NCBI RefSeq assembly: GCF_012273655.1
Contig: NZ_JAAWWP010000030.1
Location: 1-64,000, forward strand
Reading direction: 5' to 3'
From: Streptomyces physcomitrii
Lineage (GTDB): Bacteria; Actinomycetota; Actinomycetes; Streptomycetales; Streptomycetaceae
DNA: 64,000 nt
In this document: positions 18,806-35,204 of the stretch, in pieces
Layout: each line of letters begins with the position of its first letter
Numbering within the stretch: position 1 is the stretch's first letter
Notes under the pieces: generated by a model
What the model saw: only the letters and a program-made list of their open reading frames with translations
Databases searched by the model: none
What the model was told of the DNA's origin: nothing
Position numbers and translations under genes: made by a program

Positions 18806-21800
18806 GTGACCGACACCGCAAGCCTCCCGACTCCCCGGAGCGCCGGACTCCCCGCCACCTGGTGGGCCCCGGCGCTGACCCTCACGGAGCGGCTCGCCGC
18901 CCCCGGGCTTCCTGCGGCGTCCGCCGGAACCGGGGTCCCGGGGCCGATGCCCTGGACCGCCGGGGACGCGGAGGGCTTCGCGCTGCGGCTGGACCGTCTG
19001 GGCGTCGACGAGGCCGCGGTGGGCGCGCTGGCGGCCGAACCGGCTGAGCGGCTGGCCGCCCGGGTGGCGAAGCCCGACTGGGCCGCGTTCGGGGAGACGG
19101 TCCTCGCGACGGCTTCCGACGACCTCCCCGAGGTCGAGGTGAGCGGCGAGGGGCCCGACGTGTTCGCCGCGGTCGTCCGGCCGGTGACCGCCACCGCCGC
19201 CGCCCGCCTCGCGGACCTGCTGACCGGGGTACCGGCGGCCGAACAGGCCGTCTGGCTGGAGGGATTCACCGAGCGGCTGACCCGTCAGCTGGTCCGCCAG
19301 GCCGCGCGCACCCTGGTCCACGAACTCCAGGCGGCCCGCCGTTCCGGGCGGCTGGCGGGGGCCGGTCCCCAGGAGCGGTTCGCCTCCTTCGCCGCGGCCA
19401 CCGGCAGCCGGCCAGGACTGACCGCGCTGTTCACCACCTACCCGGTCCTGGCCAGGATGCTCGCCCGCACCGCCCTGGACGCCATCACGGCCACCGCCGA
19501 GCTCGTCACCCGCTTCCAGGCCGACCGGGAGTCCCTGGCCGCCGGCCTCCTCGACGGCCGGGCGCCGGGCGCGCTGGTCCGGGTCGATCTCGGCCGCGGC
19601 GACGCCCACCAGGGCAACCGGTCCGTGGCGGTCCTGCACTTCGCCGACGGCACCCGGATCGTCCACAAGCCCCGGCCGCTCGACCAGCACGCCCTGCTCG
19701 ACACGCTGGTCGCCTGGCTCGGCGCCAAGGTACCCGGACTGGACCTGCGCACCGCGCGCACCGTGCGCCACGACGCCTACGGCTGGCTGGAGTTCATCGA
19801 GCACCGCTGGTGCGGCACGGTCACCGAGACCGACGCGTTCTACCGCCGCCAGGGCGCACTGCTGGCCCTGTTGTATGCGGTGGACGGCGCCGACATGCAC
19901 TACGAGAACGTCATCGCGCACGGTGACCAGCCGGTCCTCGTGGACGCCGAGACACTGCTGCACACCGGCCTCGGGCAGGCCCTGACGGCGGGTGCCGACC
20001 CGGCCGCCGACGCCCTGGCCGCCTCCGTGCACCGCACCTGTCTGCTCCCCTGTCTCCTCATCGGCGAGCACGGTGCCCTGGACATCTCGGCGCTCGGCCG
20101 CGACACCGACGGCACCTTCCCGAGCGAAGGGGTGCGCTGGGAGGAAAGCGGCCGGGACACCATGCGGGCCGTACGCGGCCCGCTGCCCAGCCCGGCCGCG
20201 CAGAACCATCCGCTGCCCGCGGGCACGTCCCTCGCAGGCGCCGACCACACGGCGGCCCTGCTGGACGGATTCCGCACCGCCTACCGGGCAATCGCCGGAC
20301 ACCGCCACGAACTCCTCGGCCCTGAGGGGCCGTTGGCCCGCTGGGCGGACCGCCCGGCCCGGCTGATCGCCCGCGCGACCCGGCTGTACGCGACGCTGCT
20401 GGAGGAGTCCACCCATCCGACGCTGCTGAGGGACGCGCTGGCCCGGGAGAGCGTGTTCGCGTTGCTGTGGACCGAGTCCGAGCACGACACGGCGCGGGAG
20501 CGGCTGATCGAGTACGAGACGGCCTCCCTGTGGCGCGGCGACATCCCCTTCTTCACCCACCGGCCCAGCGGCACCGCGGTCTTCTCCGACGACGGCACCC
20601 TGGTGCCCGGTGTGCTGCCGGTGGCCGCGGTGACGGCCGTGCGCGAGAAGATCGGCCGGATGGACGAGGTCGACTGCCACGACCAGGAGTGGATCATCTC
20701 GGCCACCCTCGCGGTGCGCGGCGCGGGTTCACCGCTCGACCGCCTGAAGTCCGAGCTCGCGGTCGCGCCGGTTCCGCCCGTGGCGCCCGAGCCCTCCCGG
20801 CTGCTGGCCGCCGCGTGCGGCATCGCCGACGAGATCGCCGCCCGCGCGGTGCGGGGCGGCTCACGCACCAACTGGATCGGTCTGGAACGGGTCGCGGGAC
20901 CCCACTGGGCGGTGCTGCCCATGGGGGCCGGCCTCGCCCAGGGCTACTGCGGTGTGGCGCTGTTCCTGGCCCACGTCGACGCCCTCACCGGTGCCGGCCG
21001 GTACGCCGCGGCGGCCCGGGAGGCGGTACGTCCGCTGCCCGCGCTCCTCAAGACGCTCGCCGACGATCCGCAGCTCAGCGCGGCGGTCGGCCCCGGCGCC
21101 TACGACGGACTCGGCGGGATCGTGTACGCCGTGGTCCGGCTGGCGGACCTGCTCGGCGACGGGCTGGAGGCATGTCTGCCGCACGCCCTGACCGCGCTGG
21201 GGCACGCCGCAGCCGCGTGCCCCGACCCGGGACTCGCCCAGGGAAGGGCGGGCGCGCTGGCCGTGGCCGTCGCCGTGCACGAGGCCACCGGCGATCCGGC
21301 GGCCCTGCGCCTGGCGGACGCCGAGGCGGACCTGCTGCTCGACACGGCCGGAGAGAGCACGGACGGTCACGGCCCCGCGCCGTCGGCGGGCTTCGCCGAC
21401 GGGACGGCCGGGATCGCCTGGGCGCTGCTGCGGTACGCCGGTCTCCGGCCGGAGCGCGCCGCGCGTCCCACGGAACTGGCCCGCGTCCTGCTCCACGCAC
21501 TCCCGCCGGCGGGCGGCGAGGCGGACCTGTCCTGGACGGAGGGGCTGGCCGGACAGACCGCCGCACGGCTCCCCGGACGTACTGTCCCCCTGTACGACGC
21601 CGCCGCCCGGCTCGCGGACACCCCGCCCGCATCCGACCTCAGCCTCGCCCGAGGTGCCCTCGGCACGCTGGAGGCCCTGACCGCCCTGGCGGAACACGGC
21701 GACACCACGGCCCGATCGGCCCTGCACCGGCACAGCGGCCAGGTCCTGGCCGTCGTCGAGGCGCAGGGCCACCGCTGCGCCACCCCCGACCACGTTCCCT

Positions 21801-21922
21801 CACCGGGGCTGATGACCGGCCTGTCCGGCATCGGCTACGGGCTGCTGCGCCTGGCCCACCCCGAGACCGTTCCGTCGGTCCTGCTCCTGCGTCACCCGGC
21901 CCGACGATCCACCCGCACCTGA
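18806..21922 (+). CDS. LanM-type (class II) lanthipeptide synthetase with degenerate cyclase domain
   Basis: About 1,038 aa from GTG 18806; ATG 18752 is an alternative start with a close GGAG. The dehydratase half (DUF4135) looks intact: GDAHQGN near residue 265, HKPRPL, GADMHYENVIA near 363, VLVDAETL, RATRLYATLL and GDIPFF near 578. This half phosphorylates Ser/Thr and eliminates phosphate. The LanC-like half (residues ~700-1038) keeps the fold repeats (QGYCGVALFLA, GRAGALAVAV) but not the zinc site: the usual Trp-Cys-x-Gly reads WTEG (near 909) and the Cys-His-Gly reads ARG (near 948). Dehydration without lanthionine closure is expected. The precursor-like gene follows after 74 bp. Confidence 0.88.
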   Translation: MTDTASLPTPRSAGLPATWWAPALTLTERLAAPGLPAASAGTGVPGPMPWTAGDAEGFALRLDRLGVDEAAVGALAAEPAERLAARVAKPDWAAFGETVLATASDDLPEVEVSGEGPDVFAAVVRPVTATAAARLADLLTGVPAAEQAVWLEGFTERLTRQLVRQAARTLVHELQAARRSGRLAGAGPQERFASFAAATGSRPGLTALFTTYPVLARMLARTALDAITATAELVTRFQADRESLAAGLLDGRAPGALVRVDLGRGDAHQGNRSVAVLHFADGTRIVHKPRPLDQHALLDTLVAWLGAKVPGLDLRTARTVRHDAYGWLEFIEHRWCGTVTETDAFYRRQGALLALLYAVDGADMHYENVIAHGDQPVLVDAETLLHTGLGQALTAGADPAADALAASVHRTCLLPCLLIGEHGALDISALGRDTDGTFPSEGVRWEESGRDTMRAVRGPLPSPAAQNHPLPAGTSLAGADHTAALLDGFRTAYRAIAGHRHELLGPEGPLARWADRPARLIARATRLYATLLEESTHPTLLRDALARESVFALLWTESEHDTARERLIEYETASLWRGDIPFFTHRPSGTAVFSDDGTLVPGVLPVAAVTAVREKIGRMDEVDCHDQEWIISATLAVRGAGSPLDRLKSELAVAPVPPVAPEPSRLLAAACGIADEIAARAVRGGSRTNWIGLERVAGPHWAVLPMGAGLAQGYCGVALFLAHVDALTGAGRYAAAAREAVRPLPALLKTLADDPQLSAAVGPGAYDGLGGIVYAVVRLADLLGDGLEACLPHALTALGHAAAACPDPGLAQGRAGALAVAVAVHEATGDPAALRLADAEADLLLDTAGESTDGHGPAPSAGFADGTAGIAWALLRYAGLRPERAARPTELARVLLHALPPAGGEADLSWTEGLAGQTAARLPGRTVPLYDAAARLADTPPASDLSLARGALGTLEALTALAEHGDTTARSALHRHSGQVLAVVEAQGHRCATPDHVPSPGLMTGLSGIGYGLLRLAHPETVPSVLLLRHPARRSTRT

Positions 21923-21996
21923 GCTCCTCAGCACCACGGCATCTCCCACCTCCAGCCTGTGCCTCGCGCACGGGACACCAGAAGGGGACCACCGTC

Positions 21997-22203
21997 ATGG
22001 ACCAGAACCTCATCGCCGCCGACTCCACCGAGACCGCCCTCGTCGCCTCCCCCACCACCGAGCAGGACGCAGCGGGCGGCATCACCCTCTCCGGCCGCAA
22101 TCGCGCCTGCGCCCGCGCCCGCGTGCTGGCCGGCATGGTCCTCACCAGCGGCATCGTCATCACGCTCAGCACCCTGGACACCTCGGTCTCCGCCCCCAAC
22201 TGA
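21997..22203 (+). CDS. Putative LanM precursor peptide with GG leader end
   Basis: A 68-aa peptide, ATG 9 nt after GAAGGGG, immediately downstream of lanM. The N-terminal 28 residues are an acidic leader ending TEQDAAGG, the class II cleavage form. The 40-aa remainder starts ITLSGRNRACARAR and continues with a hydrophobic Thr/Ser-rich part (VLTSGIVITLSTLDTSVSAP). It has ten Ser/Thr but a single Cys, located in its N-terminal quarter. That matches the loss of the zinc site in the neighbouring LanM. No LanT-type protease-transporter is nearby. I know no family name for it. Confidence 0.7.
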   Translation: MDQNLIAADSTETALVASPTTEQDAAGGITLSGRNRACARARVLAGMVLTSGIVITLSTLDTSVSAPN

Positions 22204-22231
22204 CGGACACCACCCAGTCGTCGCGCGTGAG

Positions 22232-22247
22232 GGTGCGGGCCCGCACC
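22232..22247. terminator. Perfect palindrome GGTGCGGGCCCGCACC behind the precursor gene
   Basis: A 16-bp perfect dyad lies 29 bp after the precursor stop. It may be part of a terminator or an operator for the LuxR-type regulator gene that begins at 22379. Without a loop it could also serve as a protein-binding site. Confidence 0.35.
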
Positions 22248-22378
22248 ACCGTGTTCCCGCGAGCCGTTCCCGGACATCCTGCCGGGCTCCGCGCAACCGC
22301 CGCTACCGGCACAGCGGTTGATCCGGACCCGGGCGACACCTGCCCCTGGCTCATATATGCCGATTATCATCTGCGGTC

Positions 22379-25303
22379 ATGCGTTCCCATACGCCTTCCC
22401 TGGTCGGGCGGGACCCCCAACTCGCCCAGCTCGAACGCGCCATGGCCGAGGCGAGGCAGGGCCAAGGCGGTGCCGTGTTCCTGGTCGGCGAGGCCGGGGT
22501 CGGCAAGTCGCGGCTCGCGGCGGAGGCCGTGGGCGGCGCACTGGACTCCGGTATGCGGGTGCTGCGCGGACGCAGCAGCACCACGGGACCCGCGGTGCCG
22601 TTCCGGCCGCTGACCGAGGCCCTGATGTCGCTGTTCCGGGGCGGCGAGCCCATGGACGACCTCCCACTCGGCCCCTACCGCCCGGTCCTGGGACGGCTGA
22701 TCCCGGACTGGGACACCGGGGAACGAGACAGCAGCTCCATGGTCATCCTGGGCGAGGCCGTGCTGCGGCTGCTCATCGCCACCGGACGCGGACAGGGCCA
22801 ACTGCTCTTCCTGGAGGACCTGCACGACGCCGACCCCGAGACGCTCGGCGTGCTGGAGTACATGGTCGACAACCTGGTGTACACGCCCGTCCTGCTCGTG
22901 GCGACCGTCCGCACGGACATCAGCGACGCGCTGGACCTCGCGCAGTCCGCCCGCCGCCGCGGCGCCGCCGCCCTGGTCGAACTGGCGCCGCTCACCCGGC
23001 CGCAGGTGCACGAGGTGATCGCCGCCCAGCTCGGCGCGGACAGCCTCGACGACGTCCCCGCCGAGGTGCTGCAACGGCTCTGGGAGGACAGCGCGGGCAG
23101 CCCGTACCTGGTCGAGGAGCTGCTCCAGTCGATGATCGGCTCGGGGGCGTTGGTGCAGGGCCCCGGGGGCTGGCGCGCGGTCGCGGACCTGCGGCGTGAC
23201 GTTTCCTCGACGCTGGCCCGCGGCATCCTGCGGCGCATCGACCGGTTGGGCGCCCAGGGGCTGACGCTGCTCTCGGCCGCCGCCGTGCTCGGCCGGCGCT
23301 TCCCGCTGTCCGTGCTCCAGCGCATGACCGGCGTCGACGACCGGGCCCTGCTCGGTCATCTGCACGCAAGTGTCGCCGCCCGTCTGGTCGTCCCGGACGA
23401 ACCGGCGCCCGACTGGTACTCGTTCCGCCACTCCCCCACCGTGAAGGCCCTGTTCACCCAGATGACGCCGGGTCAGCGGGCCGACCTGGCGCGGCGGGGC
23501 GCGGAGGCGGTCGAGGAACTGCACCCGGCGCTGGAGAGCGACTGGTGCGCGCTTGCGGCCGGGCTGCGCTGCGAGGCGGGCGACCGGGTCGAGGCCGGGC
23601 TGCTGTACGCCGACGCGGGTGAACGGGCCCTGGCGGCGGGCGCGCTGAACTCCGCGGTGACGCTGCTGAGCCGCGCCGAGGGGCTGCTCGCCGAGGCGAG
23701 CGATCCGCAGGCGCGGGCCGCGGTGCTGGAGAACCTGCTGCCCGCGCTCGCCGAGTCCGGCGACTTCGCGCGCGCCCTCGACCTGGTGGACGATCTGCAC
23801 GCGCTCGACGGCGCCGGCCTCAGCGCGGTACGCCTGGCCACCCTGCACGCGCGGCTGGCCAAGGTGGCGCATACCGCAGGACGCTGGAGCGACGGCAACC
23901 GGCAGATCGCGCGCGCCCGCGAGGTCCTGACGGCCGCTCCCGGCGAGACCGCCGAGGTGACGACGGCCGCCGTGGACGTCACGGCTGCCTATCTGGCCCT
24001 GGACACCCCCGGACCGGACCGCACGCAGCACGCTGAGAAACTCGCCCGCTCCGCAGCCGACATCGCCGAACGACACGGTCTGCCCGTCGTCGCCTGCCAG
24101 GCGTGGGAACTGCTCGCCACGGTGGCCCGGGAACGGGACCCGCAGGAGTCGGCGGCCATGCTCCAGCAGGCCCTGACCACGGCGGAGCGCAACCGCCTGC
24201 CGTTGCAGCGCATGTACGCGGCCACCCGCATGGGCGGCAACGCCTGGCTCGCCGAGGGCGACACCTCCGGTCTCCTGGCCGCCCGTCAGGAGGCGCTGCG
24301 CCTCGGCTCGGTGAACATCGTGCACACCGTGGACGGAATCCTCGTCCTGGACGCCGTCCTGCGGGGCGAGAACACATCCGCGCGGGCGGTCTCCGAGGAG
24401 TGCCTGGCCGTCGTGCGCCGCCTGCGCCTCGCGCCCGCGGTGCGTTACGTCCTGATGGCGCGGGCCACGCTGGAGGCGCACCGCGGGGACCGCGTGGCGA
24501 TGGAGGCGGCGCTCGCGGCGTTCGCCGAATGGGACGGCGCCGGTTCGCAGGAGGAACCGCTCAGCCTGGGGCTGGCACGGGTGTTCTGCTCTCTGCTGGA
24601 GGAGGACCGGGAGCTGGCCCGGGCGGAGTTGGGGACGGTGCTGGCGCTGGAGGCCGACAACCCGTCGACGTACCACCTCAGCGGCACCCACGGTCTGGTG
24701 CTGCTGCTGGACGTGCTGGCCGGGCACGCCGACCGGGTGCGGCACGAGGAGATCAGGGCGACCGCGATGGCCCAGATGCGGTGGAACCGGCAGTTCGTGC
24801 ACCTCGCCGAGGCGGTCCTGCTAGGGCGTGAGGGCGCCGGCCCGCGAGCGGCGGCGGCCGTGGAGACGGCCCTCGCAGTCGCGGAACCGTACCCGCTGGC
24901 GCAGCACCTGGGACTGCGGCTGATCGCGGACGCCGCGCACGAGGACGGCTGGGGCGATCCGGTGGGCTGGTTGCGGCGGGCGGAGCACTACTTCCACGAG
25001 CGGGACATCGCTGCCGTCACCGGGGCCTGCCGGGCGGGCCTGCGCCGGCTGGGCGCCCCGGTGCACCAGCACCGCAGCGGGACCAGCGGCATTCCCGAGC
25101 ACCTGCGCACGCAGGGGGTGACGGTCCGGGAGTTCGACGTGTTCCGGCTGCTCGCGGAGCGGCTGAGCAACAAGGACATAGCCGACCGGCTGTTCATCTC
25201 CCCGCGCACGGCGGAGAAGCACATCGCGAGCCTCATCACCAAGACGGGAGCGGCCAACCGCGCGGATCTGTGCGCGCGGTCGGCCGCTCTGCGAGACGGC
25301 TGA
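22379..25303 (+). CDS. Large LuxR-type (LAL) ATP-binding transcriptional regulator
   Basis: A 974-aa LAL regulator. Residues ~8-40 hold the Walker A motif GEAGVGKSRLAAE, and a Walker B-like LLFLEDLHDAD lies near 145. A long helical, TPR-like middle region follows, and the LuxR helix-turn-helix is at the C-terminus (VTVREFDVFRLLAERLSNKD with ISPRTAEKHIASLITK, ~915-965). Proteins of this class are usually pathway-specific activators in actinomycete clusters. The start has no strong Shine-Dalgarno. It converges on the MFS gene with 18 bp between stops. It is probably an activator of the NRPS or lanthipeptide-like genes. Confidence 0.92.
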   Translation: MRSHTPSLVGRDPQLAQLERAMAEARQGQGGAVFLVGEAGVGKSRLAAEAVGGALDSGMRVLRGRSSTTGPAVPFRPLTEALMSLFRGGEPMDDLPLGPYRPVLGRLIPDWDTGERDSSSMVILGEAVLRLLIATGRGQGQLLFLEDLHDADPETLGVLEYMVDNLVYTPVLLVATVRTDISDALDLAQSARRRGAAALVELAPLTRPQVHEVIAAQLGADSLDDVPAEVLQRLWEDSAGSPYLVEELLQSMIGSGALVQGPGGWRAVADLRRDVSSTLARGILRRIDRLGAQGLTLLSAAAVLGRRFPLSVLQRMTGVDDRALLGHLHASVAARLVVPDEPAPDWYSFRHSPTVKALFTQMTPGQRADLARRGAEAVEELHPALESDWCALAAGLRCEAGDRVEAGLLYADAGERALAAGALNSAVTLLSRAEGLLAEASDPQARAAVLENLLPALAESGDFARALDLVDDLHALDGAGLSAVRLATLHARLAKVAHTAGRWSDGNRQIARAREVLTAAPGETAEVTTAAVDVTAAYLALDTPGPDRTQHAEKLARSAADIAERHGLPVVACQAWELLATVARERDPQESAAMLQQALTTAERNRLPLQRMYAATRMGGNAWLAEGDTSGLLAARQEALRLGSVNIVHTVDGILVLDAVLRGENTSARAVSEECLAVVRRLRLAPAVRYVLMARATLEAHRGDRVAMEAALAAFAEWDGAGSQEEPLSLGLARVFCSLLEEDRELARAELGTVLALEADNPSTYHLSGTHGLVLLLDVLAGHADRVRHEEIRATAMAQMRWNRQFVHLAEAVLLGREGAGPRAAAAVETALAVAEPYPLAQHLGLRLIADAAHEDGWGDPVGWLRRAEHYFHERDIAAVTGACRAGLRRLGAPVHQHRSGTSGIPEHLRTQGVTVREFDVFRLLAERLSNKDIADRLFISPRTAEKHIASLITKTGAANRADLCARSAALRDG

Positions 25304-25321
25304 GAGGGGGTCGCTGCGGGA

Positions 25322-26569
25322 TCAGCGCATCTCCCGCACCGCCCGGGAGGCGAGCACGGCGAGGCCCGTCACGGCGAGGACGGCGGCGACGGCCCCGAAC
25401 AGGGCGAGATGACCGGTGCCCGCGAGGGCGCCGCACAGGAGGAGCGACAGCGGGGCGGCGGCGTAGCCGAGGACCATGTCGACGGAGACGACCCGGGTGA
25501 GGACGTCCTGCGGGATGTTCCGCTGGATCCAGCTGAGGCCGAACACGCCCTGGTAGCCGATGGCGAAGCCCATGGCGAGGACCGTCACCACCACGACCGG
25601 GGTGCTCTCGGCGAGGCCCAGGACGGCCATCCCGACGCCCAGCCAGCCGGCGAGCGCGGCCACAAGCAGCCCCACCCGGGGCCGCCCGCCGACCGCACCG
25701 CCCGCCAGGGTGCCCAGCACCGCGCCGCCGGCCAGTGCCCCGTTGAGGACGCCCAGGGTGGCCGAGCCGCCGCGCAGCACCTGGTCGGCGAGGGTGGCGA
25801 AGCCGACGGTGAAGGGGCCTGCGTAACAGAAGTTGACCGCTGTGTCGAGGGCGACGATGGTCCGCAGGCGCGGGTCCCGCAGCGTGTAGGTGACACCCTC
25901 GCGGATACGGGCCCCGAGGGACGGGCCGGTCTTGGCCGGTGAGTCCTTCGGAGTCTCCGGCCGAGGGCGGGTGCGGATGCGGGAGACGAGCAGACCGCAC
26001 AGGGCGAAGCACACGGCGTCGACGAGAAAGGCGACCGGCGCCTGGGTCAGCGCGATGACCGTGCCGCCGACGGCCGGGCCCACGACGGCCGCGGTGCGCG
26101 CCCCGGCGCCCAGCAGGGCGTTGGCCGGGGCGAGCAGGTCCTTGTCGACGACCGAGGGGAGGATGGAGACGCGGGCGGGCTGGAAGAAGGCGTCCACGGC
26201 GCCGAACGCGGCGGCGGCGGCGCACAGCATCCACACCGTGAGGTCCCCGGTGAGGCCGACGACTCCGACCGCGGCCATCAGCACAGCGCGGGTCCAGCTG
26301 GAGGCCACCATGAGGGTCCGGGTGGACCAGGTGTCGCCGAGGGTGCCGCCGACCAGGGTGAGCAGGGCGCGGGGCACGGCCTGGAAGGCCAGGACGTAGC
26401 CGAGGGTGAGGGTGGAGCCGGTCAGGGTCAGGGTGATCCAGGAGAACGCGACGACGCTGAAGCCGTCGCCGAGCAGGGAGAGTGCCTGTCCCGTCCACAG
26501 GAGGCGGAAGGAGCGGTGCCGGGCGGGCGCCCACAGCCGCGGGCGGTCCGCGGCGAGGGTGGTGGCCAT
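25322..26569 (-). CDS. MFS transporter, drug-exporter type
   Basis: A 415-aa membrane protein with about 12 hydrophobic segments. It has the MFS_3/enterobactin-exporter-like layout: an N-terminal FRLLWTGQALSLLGDGFSVV and the loop GGTLGDTWSTRTLMV. ATG 26569 follows GAAAGG. It is in the same direction as the P450 and NRPS genes, 35 bp after the P450 stop, so it is probably co-transcribed. Export of, and self-resistance to, the cluster product is the likely role. Confidence 0.9.
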   Translation of the reverse strand: MATTLAADRPRLWAPARHRSFRLLWTGQALSLLGDGFSVVAFSWITLTLTGSTLTLGYVLAFQAVPRALLTLVGGTLGDTWSTRTLMVASSWTRAVLMAAVGVVGLTGDLTVWMLCAAAAAFGAVDAFFQPARVSILPSVVDKDLLAPANALLGAGARTAAVVGPAVGGTVIALTQAPVAFLVDAVCFALCGLLVSRIRTRPRPETPKDSPAKTGPSLGARIREGVTYTLRDPRLRTIVALDTAVNFCYAGPFTVGFATLADQVLRGGSATLGVLNGALAGGAVLGTLAGGAVGGRPRVGLLVAALAGWLGVGMAVLGLAESTPVVVVTVLAMGFAIGYQGVFGLSWIQRNIPQDVLTRVVSVDMVLGYAAAPLSLLLCGALAGTGHLALFGAVAAVLAVTGLAVLASRAVREMR

Positions 26570-26604
26570 GAGGTGCCTTTCGTCGAACGCCGAGTCGGGC
26601 CCGG

Positions 26605-27831
26605 TCAGTAGTGGACGGGCAGGGCGGTGAGGCTGCGGTTGAGCAGGGACGGCTGCCAGGCGAGCCGGTCCGGCTCGGCGAGGGCCAGCCCGGGCCGTTC
26701 GCACACCAGCGTGCGGACGGCGCTGACGGCGACGAGCCGGGCGAGGGCGGCGCCGATGCAGAAGTGGGCGCCGAAGCCGAAGCCCAGATGGGTGGCGCCG
26801 GTCCGGGTGACGTCGAACCGGCCGGGGTCGGGGAAGCGGGCGGGGTCGCGGTTGGCGGCGGCCGTGACGAGGAAGATCCGGTCCCCGGCGCGCAGGGTGC
26901 GGCCGTCGAGGTCGAGGTCCCGGGCGGCGGTGCGGATCGACATCTTCGACGGGCCGTCCAGCCGCAGGGTCTCCTCCACGGCGCCCTGCGCAAGGTCCGG
27001 GTCGGCGCGGACGGCGGCCAGCTGGTCGGGGCGGGTGTGCAGGGCGAGGACGGTGTTGGCGATGAGGTTGCTGGTGGTCTCGCCGCCGGCGAACGCCATC
27101 TGGGTGAGCATCCCGACGAACTCCTCCTCGCTGACCGATTCGCCCACCCGGCCCTCCTTCAGGACCTGGCTGATCAGGTCGTCGCCCGGCGCGGCGCGCC
27201 GGCGGGCGACCAGGTCGCCGAGGTAGTCCTCCAGGCTGACCAGAGCCTGGAGGGAGGCGCGGTACTCGCTCTCCTCCTGGGCGGTGCCGAGGACGAGGTC
27301 GGCGACGCGGGTGTTCCAGTACCAGAAGGAGGGTCCGTCGGTGGGCGGGATGCCGAGCCAGCGGGCGAAGACCAGCGCGGGCAGCGGCTTGGCGACGTCG
27401 GCCATGAGGTCGCCGGTACGGCCGGGCACGGCCTTGCGGGTCAGCACGGCGCGGGTCGCCTTCTCGGTGAAGGCGGTGTAGCGGGCCACGGCGCGGGCGG
27501 CGAACGCCTCCTGGAAGACCTGCCGCAGCCGGCGGTGCTGGGGCGGGTCGTTGAACACCATCCAGCGCGACAGGATGCCGAAGGCGCGCTCGGCGTCGTC
27601 GCGGGCGCCCTGGGGCACAGCGTCCATCAAGGGCCGGACCCGGTCGGCGGAGACGGCCCGGTCGCGCAGGCAGCGCATGATCTGGTCGTATCCGGTGACG
27701 AGCCAGGCGTGATGCAGCGGGCTCCACTGGACCGGCGCGTCCTCCCGCAGGGCGTCGAGGTGGTCGTAGGGGTCGGCGATCATGTCGGGGGCGAGCAGGT
27801 AGCGCTCGGTGCGGGCGGGGGCGATGGTCAT
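26605..27831 (-). CDS. Cytochrome P450
   Basis: A 408-aa bacterial class I P450. It shows the I-helix AFAGGETTSN (oxygen activation), the K-helix EETLR and the heme loop FGFGAHFCIGAAL with the axial Cys near residue 355. GGGAGAG precedes the ATG by 5 nt. The gene follows the NRPS through a 15-codon linking ORF with overlapping start/stop codons on both sides, so its translation is coupled to the NRPS. A tailoring oxidation (hydroxylation or crosslink) of the peptide or of a carrier-bound amino acid is likely. It needs a ferredoxin and reductase supplied from elsewhere. Confidence 0.93.
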   Translation of the reverse strand: MTIAPARTERYLLAPDMIADPYDHLDALREDAPVQWSPLHHAWLVTGYDQIMRCLRDRAVSADRVRPLMDAVPQGARDDAERAFGILSRWMVFNDPPQHRRLRQVFQEAFAARAVARYTAFTEKATRAVLTRKAVPGRTGDLMADVAKPLPALVFARWLGIPPTDGPSFWYWNTRVADLVLGTAQEESEYRASLQALVSLEDYLGDLVARRRAAPGDDLISQVLKEGRVGESVSEEEFVGMLTQMAFAGGETTSNLIANTVLALHTRPDQLAAVRADPDLAQGAVEETLRLDGPSKMSIRTAARDLDLDGRTLRAGDRIFLVTAAANRDPARFPDPGRFDVTRTGATHLGFGFGAHFCIGAALARLVAVSAVRTLVCERPGLALAEPDRLAWQPSLLNRSLTALPVHY

Positions 27832-27871
27832 CGGGTCTCTCCCGGGTCGGTGCGGGCAGGGGTGGCGGTCG

Positions 27872-27875
<4 letters not shown>
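27828..27875 (-). CDS. 15-codon linking ORF between the NRPS and P450 genes
   Basis: ATG 27875 overlaps the NRPS stop (ATGA), and its own stop overlaps the P450 start (ATGA). It encodes MTTATPARTDPGETR. The double overlap would carry ribosomes from the NRPS to the P450 gene. The peptide itself is probably unimportant, and its 3' end contains the P450 ribosome binding site. Confidence 0.45.
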
Positions 27876-35125
<7,250 letters not shown>

Positions 35126-35204
35126 GAGGGCACTCCGAATCTCAGGTCTGCACAGGGTGGCGGGGTGCGGGCGCGGGCCGCGTCGGGGCGGCCCGCGCGG
35201 CCGA

